Origin: Bacteroidota bacterium
GTDB lineage: Bacteria > Bacteroidota > Bacteroidia > Bacteroidales > 4484-276
Direction of reading: 5' to 3'
DNA: 6,869 bases
Assembly (NCBI GenBank): GCA_013203545.1
Contig: JABMQA010000215.1
Location: forward strand, 1-6,869
Part shown: positions 1-6,833 of the stretch, one piece after another
Numbering within the stretch: position 1 is the first letter of the stretch
Layout: every line of letters starts with the position of its first letter
Made by a program: the position numbers and the translations under genes
The notes under the pieces: model-generated
Told to the model about the DNA's origin: nothing
The model's database searches: none
The model's input: only the letters and a program-made list of their open reading frames with translations

Positions 1-1196
1 AACCTCAGTACAATCTTTGGCTCTTTGTAGCCCTTTATCTGGTAGTGATGATGCAGTGGTGCCATTTTGAAAATTCTCCGGCCCGTTCCAAATTTCTTCC
101 TGGAATATTTGAAATAGCTTACCTGCAACATCACCGAAAAACTTTCGACCAAAAAAACACCGCACAATATGGGTATAAGCAACTCTTTGCGTAGCATGAT
201 GGCAAACACGGCGATTATCCCGCCAAGGGCGAGGGAGCCTGTGTCGCCCATGAAAACCTGGGCAGGAAACGAATTGTACCACAAAAACCCAATGCAGGCA
301 CCCACAAATGCACTGATAAATACCACCAGCTCACCGGTGTCAGGGATATACATGATGTTTAAATAGTTAGCAAAGAAGATATTACCCGATACATAAGCAA
401 ATACCGCCAGGGTGGTTCCGATGATCGCAGAGGTGCCTGTGGCCAGCCCATCCATTCCATCTGTAAGATTTGCGCCATTTGAAACGGCAACCACAATGAG
501 TATTACAACCGGAACAAATATGAGGAAGGTCCATTTTGATGATCCCTTCCCTAACCAGGAGATAAAAATTGAATAGTCGAACTCATTGTTTTTTACGAAC
601 GGTATGGTTGATTTTGTTGATTTGATGGGGTCAGGGGAAAACAGATGGGGAACATTGTTCAAACCTCCGGTTTCGATATCCTGGTTTACTTCGATGTAAG
701 GCTGATCGGTCATTTTTTCACGAATGACCACGTCCGGATTAAAATACATAATCAAACCTACAAACAGCCCAAGACCCACCTGGCCAAGGATTTTAAATTT
801 GCCGGCCAGTCCGCTCTTCTCCTTTTTAAATACTTTGATGTAGTCATCAATAAAACCGATTATACCCAACCATACTGTGGAGATGAGAATAATGATGATA
901 TAAATATTGTCAAGCTTGGCAAACAGAAGTGTTGGAACCAGTATCGCACCGAGGATAATCAACCCTCCCATGGTAGGTGTTCCTTTTTTGTCCATTTGAC
1001 CTTCCAGTCCAAGGTCACGAATGGTTTCGCCCACCTGTTTCCGTCTTAAAAAGTTGATTAGTTGCTTACCAAACAGCAACGAAATGATCAGCGAAGTAAT
1101 CACAGCCATCCCCGCCCTGAATGAGATGTACTGAAACATCCCGGCTCCCGGAAACTCAAATGTACGCTGCAAATATTCAAACAAATAATATAACAT
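1..1196 (-). CDS. mraY: Phospho-N-acetylmuramoyl-pentapeptide-transferase MraY, partial (C-terminal end beyond the left edge)
   Basis: Integral inner-membrane enzyme that transfers phospho-MurNAc-pentapeptide from UDP to undecaprenyl phosphate, making lipid I. I translated the minus strand by hand: 398 codons plus two bases stay open to the window edge with no stop, so the 3' end is cut off. Family motifs seen: DKKGTPTMGG (about 69-78), the catalytic Asp pair in IDDY (117-118), NLTDGMDGLA (243-252), FMGDTGS (315-321) and MAPLHHHY (378-385) with the HHH triad. Many hydrophobic segments fit a multi-pass protein. Comparison with E. coli MraY from memory (360 aa, HHH at 324-326) suggests about 20 residues are missing. 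Two insertions stand out: roughly 50 residues between about 152 and 220, and about 6 residues before the HHH motif. The ATG lies 3 bases after the murE stop; a downstream Met20 is possible, but the first ATG fits the tight spacing. Confidence 0.96.
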   Translation of the reverse strand, partial: MLYYLFEYLQRTFEFPGAGMFQYISFRAGMAVITSLIISLLFGKQLINFLRRKQVGETIRDLGLEGQMDKKGTPTMGGLIILGAILVPTLLFAKLDNIYIIIILISTVWLGIIGFIDDYIKVFKKEKSGLAGKFKILGQVGLGLFVGLIMYFNPDVVIREKMTDQPYIEVNQDIETGGLNNVPHLFSPDPIKSTKSTIPFVKNNEFDYSIFISWLGKGSSKWTFLIFVPVVILIVVAVSNGANLTDGMDGLATGTSAIIGTTLAVFAYVSGNIFFANYLNIMYIPDTGELVVFISAFVGACIGFLWYNSFPAQVFMGDTGSLALGGIIAVFAIMLRKELLIPILCGVFLVESFSVMLQVSYFKYSRKKFGTGRRIFKMAPLHHHYQIKGYKEPKIVLR

Positions 1197-1199
1197 CCC

Positions 1200-2678
1200 T
1201 TACTCTGTTTCCAACTGGTTAAAAAAATTCATTAGTACCTCCCTGTCATCAAATTGATGCCTCACTCCCATTACCTCCTGGTAAGCTTCATGGCCTTTTC
1301 CGGCAACAAGAACAATGTCGCCCGACATCGAAATCATACAAGCAGTCTTTATGGCTTCTGTCCTGTCGGTTATCTTTACGGTTTTACGTTTCATTGCCGG
1401 ATCAAGGCCGCCAATCATATCATTGATAATGACATCGGGATCTTCGGTACGTGGGTTGTCACTTGTAAGTATCACATGATCGCTCAGACGGCATGCCACC
1501 TGTGCAAGTACTGGTCTTTTTTGGATGTCCCTGTCGCCGCCTGCACCAACTACGGTAATTAGTTTTTCATTTCCGGTCCTGACATTTTGAATGGTTTCAA
1601 GCACATTCTGCAACGCATCCGGAGTATGGGCATAATCAACAATGGCAATGATCCCGGATTTGTTTGGAACAAGCTGAAACCTACCTTCAACAGGGCTCAA
1701 AGCGCTGAGTACAGGTAAAACCTCTTCGGGTTTCTGGCGATCGATCACAGCCACAGCATAGGCTACCAAAAGGTTGTAGGCATTGAATTTCCCGACAAGC
1801 CGGCTCCACAATTCCACTTTGCCTATCTTCAACTCAATCCCTTCCAGGCTGCTTTCGATGATCTTCCCTTTAAAATCAGCCATACTCCTTATACCATAAG
1901 TCGAAATTTTTCCCCTGGTATTCTGAAGCATAACCATACCGTTTTTATCATCAATATTGGTTAGTGCAAAGGCATCCGCCGGCAATTCGTCGAAGAATTT
2001 CTTTTTGGCATCGATATAGTTGCTGAACGTTTGGTGATAATCGAGGTGATCGTGTGTGATGTTTGTGAAAACAGCTCCGTAAAACTTCACTCCTGAAATC
2101 CGGTCCTGAACGATGGCATGTGAGCTGACCTCCATAAAACAATATGCGCATCCCGCATCTGCCATCAACTTCATATTTTTGTTTATCTGAATCTGATCAG
2201 CCGTAGTATGAGTGGATTTGAATTTGTGATTCCCGATGCGGTTTTCTATCGTCGACAACAGCCCGGCGCGATAGCCCAATGCTGTGTATAGCTGATGCAA
2301 CAGGAAAACCGTGGTTGTCTTACCATTTGTTCCGGTTATACCTATTACCCTCAGCTTTTCGGATGGATGATCATACCATGCCGATGCAATTTGTCCCAAC
2401 ACCCGGGAGGAATCTTTAACAACTACTACGGTAATCGCAGGAGGAAGATTCCCGGAAAGCTTTTCGCAAACTATTGCAACAGCACCTTTTTGGATGGCCT
2501 GTTCGATAAACTGATGCCCATCGTGATGAACCCCCTTTACTGCAATAAACATAGTTCCTTCGGTAACTTCACGCGAATCGAATGCAATGCTTTTTACACT
2601 GAGTTCTGCCCCTTGTATCAGCAGTTTTACATTAATACCGGATAATATGTCGTCTATCTTTTTTATCACTATTCCCAT
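1200..2678 (-). CDS. murE: UDP-N-acetylmuramoyl-L-alanyl-D-glutamate--2,6-diaminopimelate ligase MurE
   Basis: Cytoplasmic ATP-dependent ligase that adds the third residue to the peptidoglycan stem peptide. The 492-residue length is normal for the family. The N-terminal domain (about 1-105) carries the UDP-substrate signature FDSR (33-36). The central ATPase domain has the P-loop GTNGKTTT (116-123), STHTTADQ (155-162), MEVSSHA (182-188), THDHLDYH (208-215) and YIDAKKKFFD (221-230), whose AK at 224-225 is the expected site of the carbamylated lysine. The C-terminal domain (about 330-492) has VDYAHTPDAL (347-356), GAGGDRD (378-384), DNPR (407-410) and GKGHE (460-464). DNPR is the known determinant for meso-diaminopimelate over lysine, so a DAP-type wall is inferred. 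The start ATG shares one base with the ftsI stop (TAATG). No Shine-Dalgarno sequence is evident, so translational coupling to ftsI is likely. Confidence 0.98.
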   Translation of the reverse strand: MGIVIKKIDDILSGINVKLLIQGAELSVKSIAFDSREVTEGTMFIAVKGVHHDGHQFIEQAIQKGAVAIVCEKLSGNLPPAITVVVVKDSSRVLGQIASAWYDHPSEKLRVIGITGTNGKTTTVFLLHQLYTALGYRAGLLSTIENRIGNHKFKSTHTTADQIQINKNMKLMADAGCAYCFMEVSSHAIVQDRISGVKFYGAVFTNITHDHLDYHQTFSNYIDAKKKFFDELPADAFALTNIDDKNGMVMLQNTRGKISTYGIRSMADFKGKIIESSLEGIELKIGKVELWSRLVGKFNAYNLLVAYAVAVIDRQKPEEVLPVLSALSPVEGRFQLVPNKSGIIAIVDYAHTPDALQNVLETIQNVRTGNEKLITVVGAGGDRDIQKRPVLAQVACRLSDHVILTSDNPRTEDPDVIINDMIGGLDPAMKRKTVKITDRTEAIKTACMISMSGDIVLVAGKGHEAYQEVMGVRHQFDDREVLMNFFNQLETE

Positions 2679-4792
2679 TACATTTTTAAAACCAATTGAA
2701 CCATGTCCCCCCTTCGTAAGGGTGATCCTGCCTTTATGGATTGACTGTTTACCTTTCCCTTACCGGTGATGCTGGTTTTTAGACCCAGATTTTCCAGGAG
2801 ATAAACCGCATCCTTCAGGGCCAGCCCGGTGACATCAGGTACCTTTTTCATTTTCATAAATTCCTCGAATGAGGGTACACTTTGGTTGGTTTTCACCAAA
2901 AGCGTCAGCTCATCAGGCGTACTATTTTGATTTTCGGTCAAATCCACTGCATTGTAGAAGGCGTTTTCAGCAATGGCTTCAGTTGACAAAACATTGTCCT
3001 GCCTGGGGTGTATATCCATTTCCTGGGCATAAACAATATCGGCAATCTCCTTAAAGACGGGCGCTGCCACCGTTGTGGCATAATAGCCGGCGGCTTTTGG
3101 TTTATGGATAAGGACAATACATGAGTATTTGGGTTTTTCGGCTGGAAAATATCCGATGAAGGATGCATTGTAATTTTTCTTTCCATAGCCATCGGTACCG
3201 GCAATTTGGGCCGTACCGGTTTTACCGGCAATTTTATAAACCGAATTGTTGATATTTCGTGCCGTTCCGCTTTCAACCACGCCTTCAAGGTATGCTTTTG
3301 CCATTTTAATAGTTTGCCCTGAACAGATTTGTTTATCTATAATTACAGGCTCAAAACGCTTTATTGTTTTCCCGGCATCACGAATTTCCTTTACAAAACG
3401 GGGTTTAACCATTACGCCATCGTTGGCAACGGCATTGTAGAGGGTAAGCATTTGAAGCGGTGTAACCATTACTTCATACCCAATCGACATCCAGGGAAGC
3501 GACACTTTTGACCAGGATGTTCTTTTTGGATTGTTAATGAACGGGGCAGCTTCGCCGGAAATCTCAATTCCCAGCTTTTCATCAAGATGAAGTTTTTTTA
3601 AACCGTTAACAAATTCCCACTCTTTCCCCAGGTAATTGTCAGCAATAATCCTGGAAACAGCTACATTGGATGAATGAACGAACGATTCTTTCGGTGTGAT
3701 CCAGCCATCTTTATCTATCACATGCGAATCTTTCATGGTCTGGCCATAATACATAGTCCAGCCGTCGCCAATTTCAACAGAGTCGGTGCGGCCAATGATA
3801 CCATCTTCCATTGCTACCATCAGGGAGGGTAGTTTAAAAATTGACCCCGGCTCAAAAGCTTCACCAATTGCTGTATTGAGCAACTCCTTGTAAGTTCCGT
3901 CTTTCTCGTCAAGCTGCAAATTTGCAATGGCTTTCACCTCTCCGGTACTAACTTCCACAAGTATCACTGTCCCCTTTTGAGCTTCATTTAGAATCAAATG
4001 CCGCAAAAGTGAACTCTCAGCAACATCCTGCAGGTAAACATCAATGGTTGTAATGACATCCTTACCGTTTACAGGTTCAATGTTTTTATCGCTTAAAAAT
4101 GGTTTCCAGTCGCCACTGGCCATTTTTTGCTTGATTTGTTTCCCTTTCACGCCTTTGAGGTATTCGTTGTAATGCCCCTCAAGTCCAACATATAAATTAG
4201 CATGGGATTTGGAATATCCGATGGTACGTTTCGCCAACTCGCCATAGGGATACTCCCGGCGGGTTTGGGCCAATGCAATAAGGCCGCCTTTATATTTGCC
4301 ACGGCAAAAAATTGGAAATGTCTTTAGCCGGTTCAACTGTTCCAGCGACACATATTTCTTTATCAATACATACCTGTTGCTATCGCGCCTGGCCTTAATC
4401 AAAAGTTGTTTATACCCCCATTGGGTCCTGTTTCCAAAAATCCTTGCCAGATCCCTTGCAAGCCAGGTCACACTATCGGCAAATAATTTGTCAGTAATCG
4501 AATTGGTTAAAGGATCCATCCTGATCTCAAAAATGGGTACTGATGTTGCAAGAAGGTTTCCGCCTGATGAAAAAATATTTCCTCTTACAGCATCCACATC
4601 AACATACTTATATTCGCCTTGTTCTGCCTTTAACCTCAGCGCAGCCCCTTCAACAATCTGAATATATGCTACTTTAAATATGATGAGAAGTGCAAAAACG
4701 AACATCAGGACAAATACAAAATATGCCCGTGACATTACACCGCTACCGGGACCATCCGGTTTTTTCTGCTTAATTTTTTTCGATCTTTTCAT
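2678..4792 (-). CDS. ftsI: Division-type transpeptidase FtsI (class B PBP, PBP3-like) with a C-terminal PASTA domain
   Basis: Bitopic inner-membrane penicillin-binding protein that cross-links septal peptidoglycan in the periplasm. The 704 residues break down as a Lys-rich cytoplasmic tail (1-20), one membrane segment (about 22-45), a PBP dimer/pedestal domain (about 65-235, including RGNI at 70-73) and a transpeptidase domain (about 245-590). All three active-site motifs are intact: SIFK (Ser317, Lys320), SSN (374-376) and KTGTAQ (524-529). A linker (about 590-650) leads to one PASTA domain (651-704, VPDVTGLALKDAVYLLENLG and beyond). E. coli FtsI lacks a PASTA domain, while Gram-positive PBP2x and SpoVD types carry them, so a generic annotation as either is possible; context points to the septal enzyme. 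The start overlaps the ftsL stop by 4 nt (ATGA), which favours this ATG over Met20. Confidence 0.96.
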   Translation of the reverse strand: MKRSKKIKQKKPDGPGSGVMSRAYFVFVLMFVFALLIIFKVAYIQIVEGAALRLKAEQGEYKYVDVDAVRGNIFSSGGNLLATSVPIFEIRMDPLTNSITDKLFADSVTWLARDLARIFGNRTQWGYKQLLIKARRDSNRYVLIKKYVSLEQLNRLKTFPIFCRGKYKGGLIALAQTRREYPYGELAKRTIGYSKSHANLYVGLEGHYNEYLKGVKGKQIKQKMASGDWKPFLSDKNIEPVNGKDVITTIDVYLQDVAESSLLRHLILNEAQKGTVILVEVSTGEVKAIANLQLDEKDGTYKELLNTAIGEAFEPGSIFKLPSLMVAMEDGIIGRTDSVEIGDGWTMYYGQTMKDSHVIDKDGWITPKESFVHSSNVAVSRIIADNYLGKEWEFVNGLKKLHLDEKLGIEISGEAAPFINNPKRTSWSKVSLPWMSIGYEVMVTPLQMLTLYNAVANDGVMVKPRFVKEIRDAGKTIKRFEPVIIDKQICSGQTIKMAKAYLEGVVESGTARNINNSVYKIAGKTGTAQIAGTDGYGKKNYNASFIGYFPAEKPKYSCIVLIHKPKAAGYYATTVAAPVFKEIADIVYAQEMDIHPRQDNVLSTEAIAENAFYNAVDLTENQNSTPDELTLLVKTNQSVPSFEEFMKMKKVPDVTGLALKDAVYLLENLGLKTSITGKGKVNSQSIKAGSPLRRGDMVQLVLKM

Positions 4793-5187
4793 GGTTGTTG
4801 TTTTTTAGGGGGAATGAAGATTTTTTCCGGGGGTTCAACCAAAGGTTTTAAACCATATTCTTTAAGCCTGTCGGCCAAAACAGAAACCCTGGTTTCCTTG
4901 GTTAGCTTCGACTTCTGGTAGTCATAATCAGATTTCAACCCGCTGATCCGAAGTTTTGTCTTTTCGATTTCCCTGATCTTCTTTTCAGCATGATGGTTAT
5001 TGGCTATATAAAGGAGGCCCAACAAAACCAGAAAAACAAAAAATTTCAACAACCCTGAGGTATTGGTACCAGATAAAAAGCTCCCATCCAGAATCCGGTG
5101 TGTATTTTTTACCATCTTACTTTTCCCGCCAGTTGATCCGGAAGTCTTCCTGTTTTTTGGTTGTTTGATTTTGTTTGTTTCTTTCAT
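4789..5187 (-). CDS. ftsL: FtsL-like cell division protein (small bitopic membrane protein)
   Basis: Probable FtsL counterpart of the divisome, which in other bacteria pairs with FtsB/DivIC and FtsQ and activates septal synthesis by FtsW-FtsI. The 132 residues show a basic, polar cytoplasmic tail (1-45), a single hydrophobic segment (about 46-62, LLKFFVFLVLLGLLYIA), a charged heptad-like stretch likely to form a coiled coil (about 65-110), and a Pro/Lys-rich tail ending KKQQP. Sequence alone would not identify it, because FtsL is poorly conserved. The call rests on this topology plus its slot between rsmH and ftsI, the classic ftsL position, and it matches the FtsL-like proteins annotated in Bacteroidota. 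It begins 14 bases after the rsmH stop and overlaps ftsI by 4 nt. The first ATG is chosen; Met25 would shorten the basic tail. Confidence 0.85.
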   Translation of the reverse strand: MKETNKIKQPKNRKTSGSTGGKSKMVKNTHRILDGSFLSGTNTSGLLKFFVFLVLLGLLYIANNHHAEKKIREIEKTKLRISGLKSDYDYQKSKLTKETRVSVLADRLKEYGLKPLVEPPEKIFIPPKKQQP

Positions 5188-5201
5188 GGCAAAGGTTTAC
5201 T

Positions 5202-6095
5202 TTAAATTTTTTCTGCGATTCTCAGCCTTGCACTTCTGGCCCGGTTATTCTGCAGGATTTCATTTTCGGAGGATATTATTGGTTTTCGGGTGATAATTTG
5301 AAACGGTACGTTAGGCTTGCCATAAAAATCCTTTTCAACAACACCTTCCAAATTTCCTGACTTCATAAAATTCTTAACCAGCCTGTCCTCCAGCGAATGA
5401 TAGCTGATCACAACCAGCCTTCCTGAACTTTTCAGCACGCCAACCGACTGCTCTAGAAATTCCTTCAGTGCATCAATCTCCTGGTTGATCTCAATACGGA
5501 TGGCCTGCAAAATCCTGGCAAAATATTTAATCTCCTTACCACGTGGAAAAAGATGCTTGATGGTATCCTTTAAATGATCAAAAGTTAGGATAGGGCTTAT
5601 CTCACGCTTTGTTGCAATGGTCCTGGCAACTGCAGCGGCATTTGGAATTTCACCATATTCACGAAATACCCTTTTGAGATCTTCTTGTGTATATTGGCTC
5701 AACAGGGTCTGTGCAGAATCCCGCTGCCTGCGGTTCATCCGCATATCCACTTCCCCAGGGAACCGCATGGAAAATCCGCGCCCACCCGTGTCAAATTGGA
5801 AAGATGAAACACCCAGATCAGCTAAAATACCATCTACAGGCAAAGCATTATGATATGTAAGAAAGTTTTTCAAATACCTGAAATTGTGATTTATGAGTGT
5901 AAACCTTTTGTCATCAATGGTATTCCTGATTGCATCCTCATCCTGGTCAAACGCGATCAACTGCCCGTTTCCCAGATTCTCAAGTATTGCCCTGGAATGT
6001 CCCCCACCACCAAACGTCACATCTACATATACGCCACCTGGTTTTATCGATAGCCCACTTACTGATTCATTGAGCAATACCGGTTGATGATACAT
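5202..6095 (-). CDS. rsmH: 16S rRNA (cytosine-1402-N4)-methyltransferase RsmH (MraW)
   Basis: SAM-dependent methyltransferase that modifies C1402 in the decoding centre of 16S rRNA in the cytoplasm. The 297-residue length is normal for the family. Motifs seen: the N-terminal HQPVLL (3-8); the SAM-binding loop VDVTFGGGGHS (24-34); the acidic strand end AFDQDEDA (48-55); DGILADLGVSS (88-98); RGFSMRF (106-112) and VDMRM (116-120); ISYHSLEDR (220-228); and the C-terminal signature NNRARSARLR (283-292). The domain between about 110 and 200 matches the helical insertion that the family uses for RNA recognition (family knowledge). The ATG shares one base with the mraZ stop (TAATG) and lacks a Shine-Dalgarno sequence, so it is probably translated by coupling to mraZ. 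Its place as second gene of the cluster is the common bacterial order. Confidence 0.98.
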   Translation of the reverse strand: MYHQPVLLNESVSGLSIKPGGVYVDVTFGGGGHSRAILENLGNGQLIAFDQDEDAIRNTIDDKRFTLINHNFRYLKNFLTYHNALPVDGILADLGVSSFQFDTGGRGFSMRFPGEVDMRMNRRQRDSAQTLLSQYTQEDLKRVFREYGEIPNAAAVARTIATKREISPILTFDHLKDTIKHLFPRGKEIKYFARILQAIRIEINQEIDALKEFLEQSVGVLKSSGRLVVISYHSLEDRLVKNFMKSGNLEGVVEKDFYGKPNVPFQIITRKPIISSENEILQNNRARSARLRIAEKI

Positions 6096-6562
6096 TATAG
6101 CTCGGTTTGTGGTTTGTGAATATTTCCCATTACCTTTTCTGCAAGATCACCCGGATCAGCACCCTTGGTTAATTCATGTTCCCACATGTCTTTATCCCAG
6201 ATTTCAATCCTGTCAATCAAAGAACCCATTACAATTTGTTTTGTGATGCCTGCATAGGCAATTAAATCCTTTGGTATCAACAACCTTCCGGCCCCATCAA
6301 GTTCGAGTGGCTTCGACCCCGCCATAAACTTTCTGATAAACTCTACATTCTCCCGGCTAAACCTGTTTAATTTGTCTATCTCTTCAAGCTGCTTATCCCA
6401 CTCCGACTTCGGCCATAATTCCAAACACTTGCTGAACAAACCTCGCTTCAGGGTAAATCCCTTGGCTATTTCAGCAAGTAGCAAATTCTTGAGTTTTGTC
6501 GGTAACAATACCCTGCCCTTTGCGTCAACTTTACATTCATATGTGGATGTGAGTCCTACCAT
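6095..6562 (-). CDS. mraZ: Transcriptional regulator MraZ, first gene of the cluster
   Basis: DNA-binding regulator of the dcw cluster; in E. coli it represses its own operon by binding TGGGN repeats near the promoter. From the chosen start the protein has 155 residues, close to the family norm. It shows the two AbrB/SpoVT-like halves, each with the DxxxR signature: DAKGRVLLP (13-21) and DGAGRLLIP (89-97). The frame stays open to an ATG at 6646, adding 28 residues (MCEIVGK...YLK). I reject that start because the extension has no family counterpart and covers the promoter box at 6580-6587 and the TGGGA boxes at 6598-6612, while MVGLTSTYECKVDAKGR is the typical MraZ N-terminus. The likely leader is short (about 10-12 nt) with no Shine-Dalgarno sequence, as is common in Bacteroidota. 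Confidence 0.95.
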   Translation of the reverse strand: MVGLTSTYECKVDAKGRVLLPTKLKNLLLAEIAKGFTLKRGLFSKCLELWPKSEWDKQLEEIDKLNRFSRENVEFIRKFMAGSKPLELDGAGRLLIPKDLIAYAGITKQIVMGSLIDRIEIWDKDMWEHELTKGADPGDLAEKVMGNIHKPQTEL

Positions 6563-6579
6563 CTTTAAATAATTGATGT

Positions 6580-6587
6580 CAAAGATA
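6580..6587 (-). promoter_or_regulatory. Bacteroidota-type -7 promoter box (TATCTTTG) for the dcw cluster
   Basis: Read on the minus strand this is TATCTTTG, a full match to the Bacteroidota -7 consensus TAnnTTTG. It ends 17 bases before the mraZ ATG, so transcription would begin roughly 10-12 bases before the start codon. I see no clear TTTG/TTG -33 element at the usual 17-21 base distance; that zone is instead occupied by the TGGGA repeats. It is the best promoter candidate for the whole run of genes. The match is read directly; activity is inferred. Confidence 0.7.
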
Positions 6588-6597
6588 AAGTAAAAAT

Positions 6598-6612
6598 TCC
6601 CACATTTTCCCA
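6598..6612 (-). promoter_or_regulatory. Probable MraZ operator: two TGGGA direct repeats, 10-bp period
   Basis: On the minus strand the sequence reads TGGGA-AAATG-TGGGA, with the boxes at 6608-6612 and 6598-6602. This is the TGGGN-N5 pattern known as the binding site of E. coli MraZ, where three such boxes precede mraZ. Here two are exact; the neighbouring positions one period away on either side do not match. The boxes lie 11-25 bases upstream of the -7 box, that is, between it and the -33 zone, so bound MraZ should block RNA polymerase. Autorepression of the cluster is inferred from motif, spacing and position. Confidence 0.75.
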
Positions 6613-6743
6613 GATTGTTAATAATTTTTCCTACTATTTCACACAAATATCCAAAAAAATAGCTAAATCCCCCTTTATTAGAAGGATTCAGCTGTACGTT
6701 ATAAATATTAACATTTTTGAAATTTTGGCGGGACTGTGGGGTA

Positions 6744-6783
6744 AAAGTGCCTAAAGTGAACTAAAGTTGGGAGTGCCTAAAGT
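6744..6783. repeat. Degenerate inverted partner of the 9-bp array (CCTAAAGTG units)
   Basis: The plus strand shows AAAGTGCCTAAAGTG at 6744-6758, a weaker unit CTAAAGTTG at 6761-6769, and GTGCCTAAAGT at 6773-6783. The 15 bases 6744-6758 are the exact reverse complement of 6834-6848, and also of 6843-6857 and 6852-6866. The two arms are separated by about 50 AT-rich bases (6784-6833), so the block could fold into a long-looped hairpin or cruciform. No U-run follows in either direction that would make it a standard intrinsic terminator. Its function is unknown. Confidence 0.8.
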
Positions 6784-6833
6784 AAAATAAAAGGATATCC
6801 ATTAACTTTAAGCAAATTTTAAGTACTCTATCT

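Noticed and set aside
645..1049. 134-residue plus-strand open frame
   Set aside because: It lies antisense to the mraY coding frame, which carries all the family motifs; its translation shows no recognisable domain.
1254..1562. 102-residue plus-strand open frame within murE
   Set aside because: Antisense shadow of the conserved MurE C-terminal domain, with a Cys/His-rich composition typical of a wrong-frame translation.
4296..4661. 121-residue plus-strand open frame within ftsI
   Set aside because: Antisense to the FtsI pedestal domain; no domain, start context or promoter supports it.
6642..6649. Second promoter box on the minus strand around ATATTTG
   Set aside because: It reads GATATTTG starting one base upstream and lacks the leading T of TAnnTTTG; the exact match at 6580-6587 is better placed.
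6737..6772. Further MraZ-like boxes, TGGGG at 6737-6741 and TGGGA at 6768-6772 on the plus strand
   Set aside because: They are on the opposite strand to the mraZ boxes, are 31 bases apart and not 10, and lie far from the promoter, so chance is the simpler explanation.
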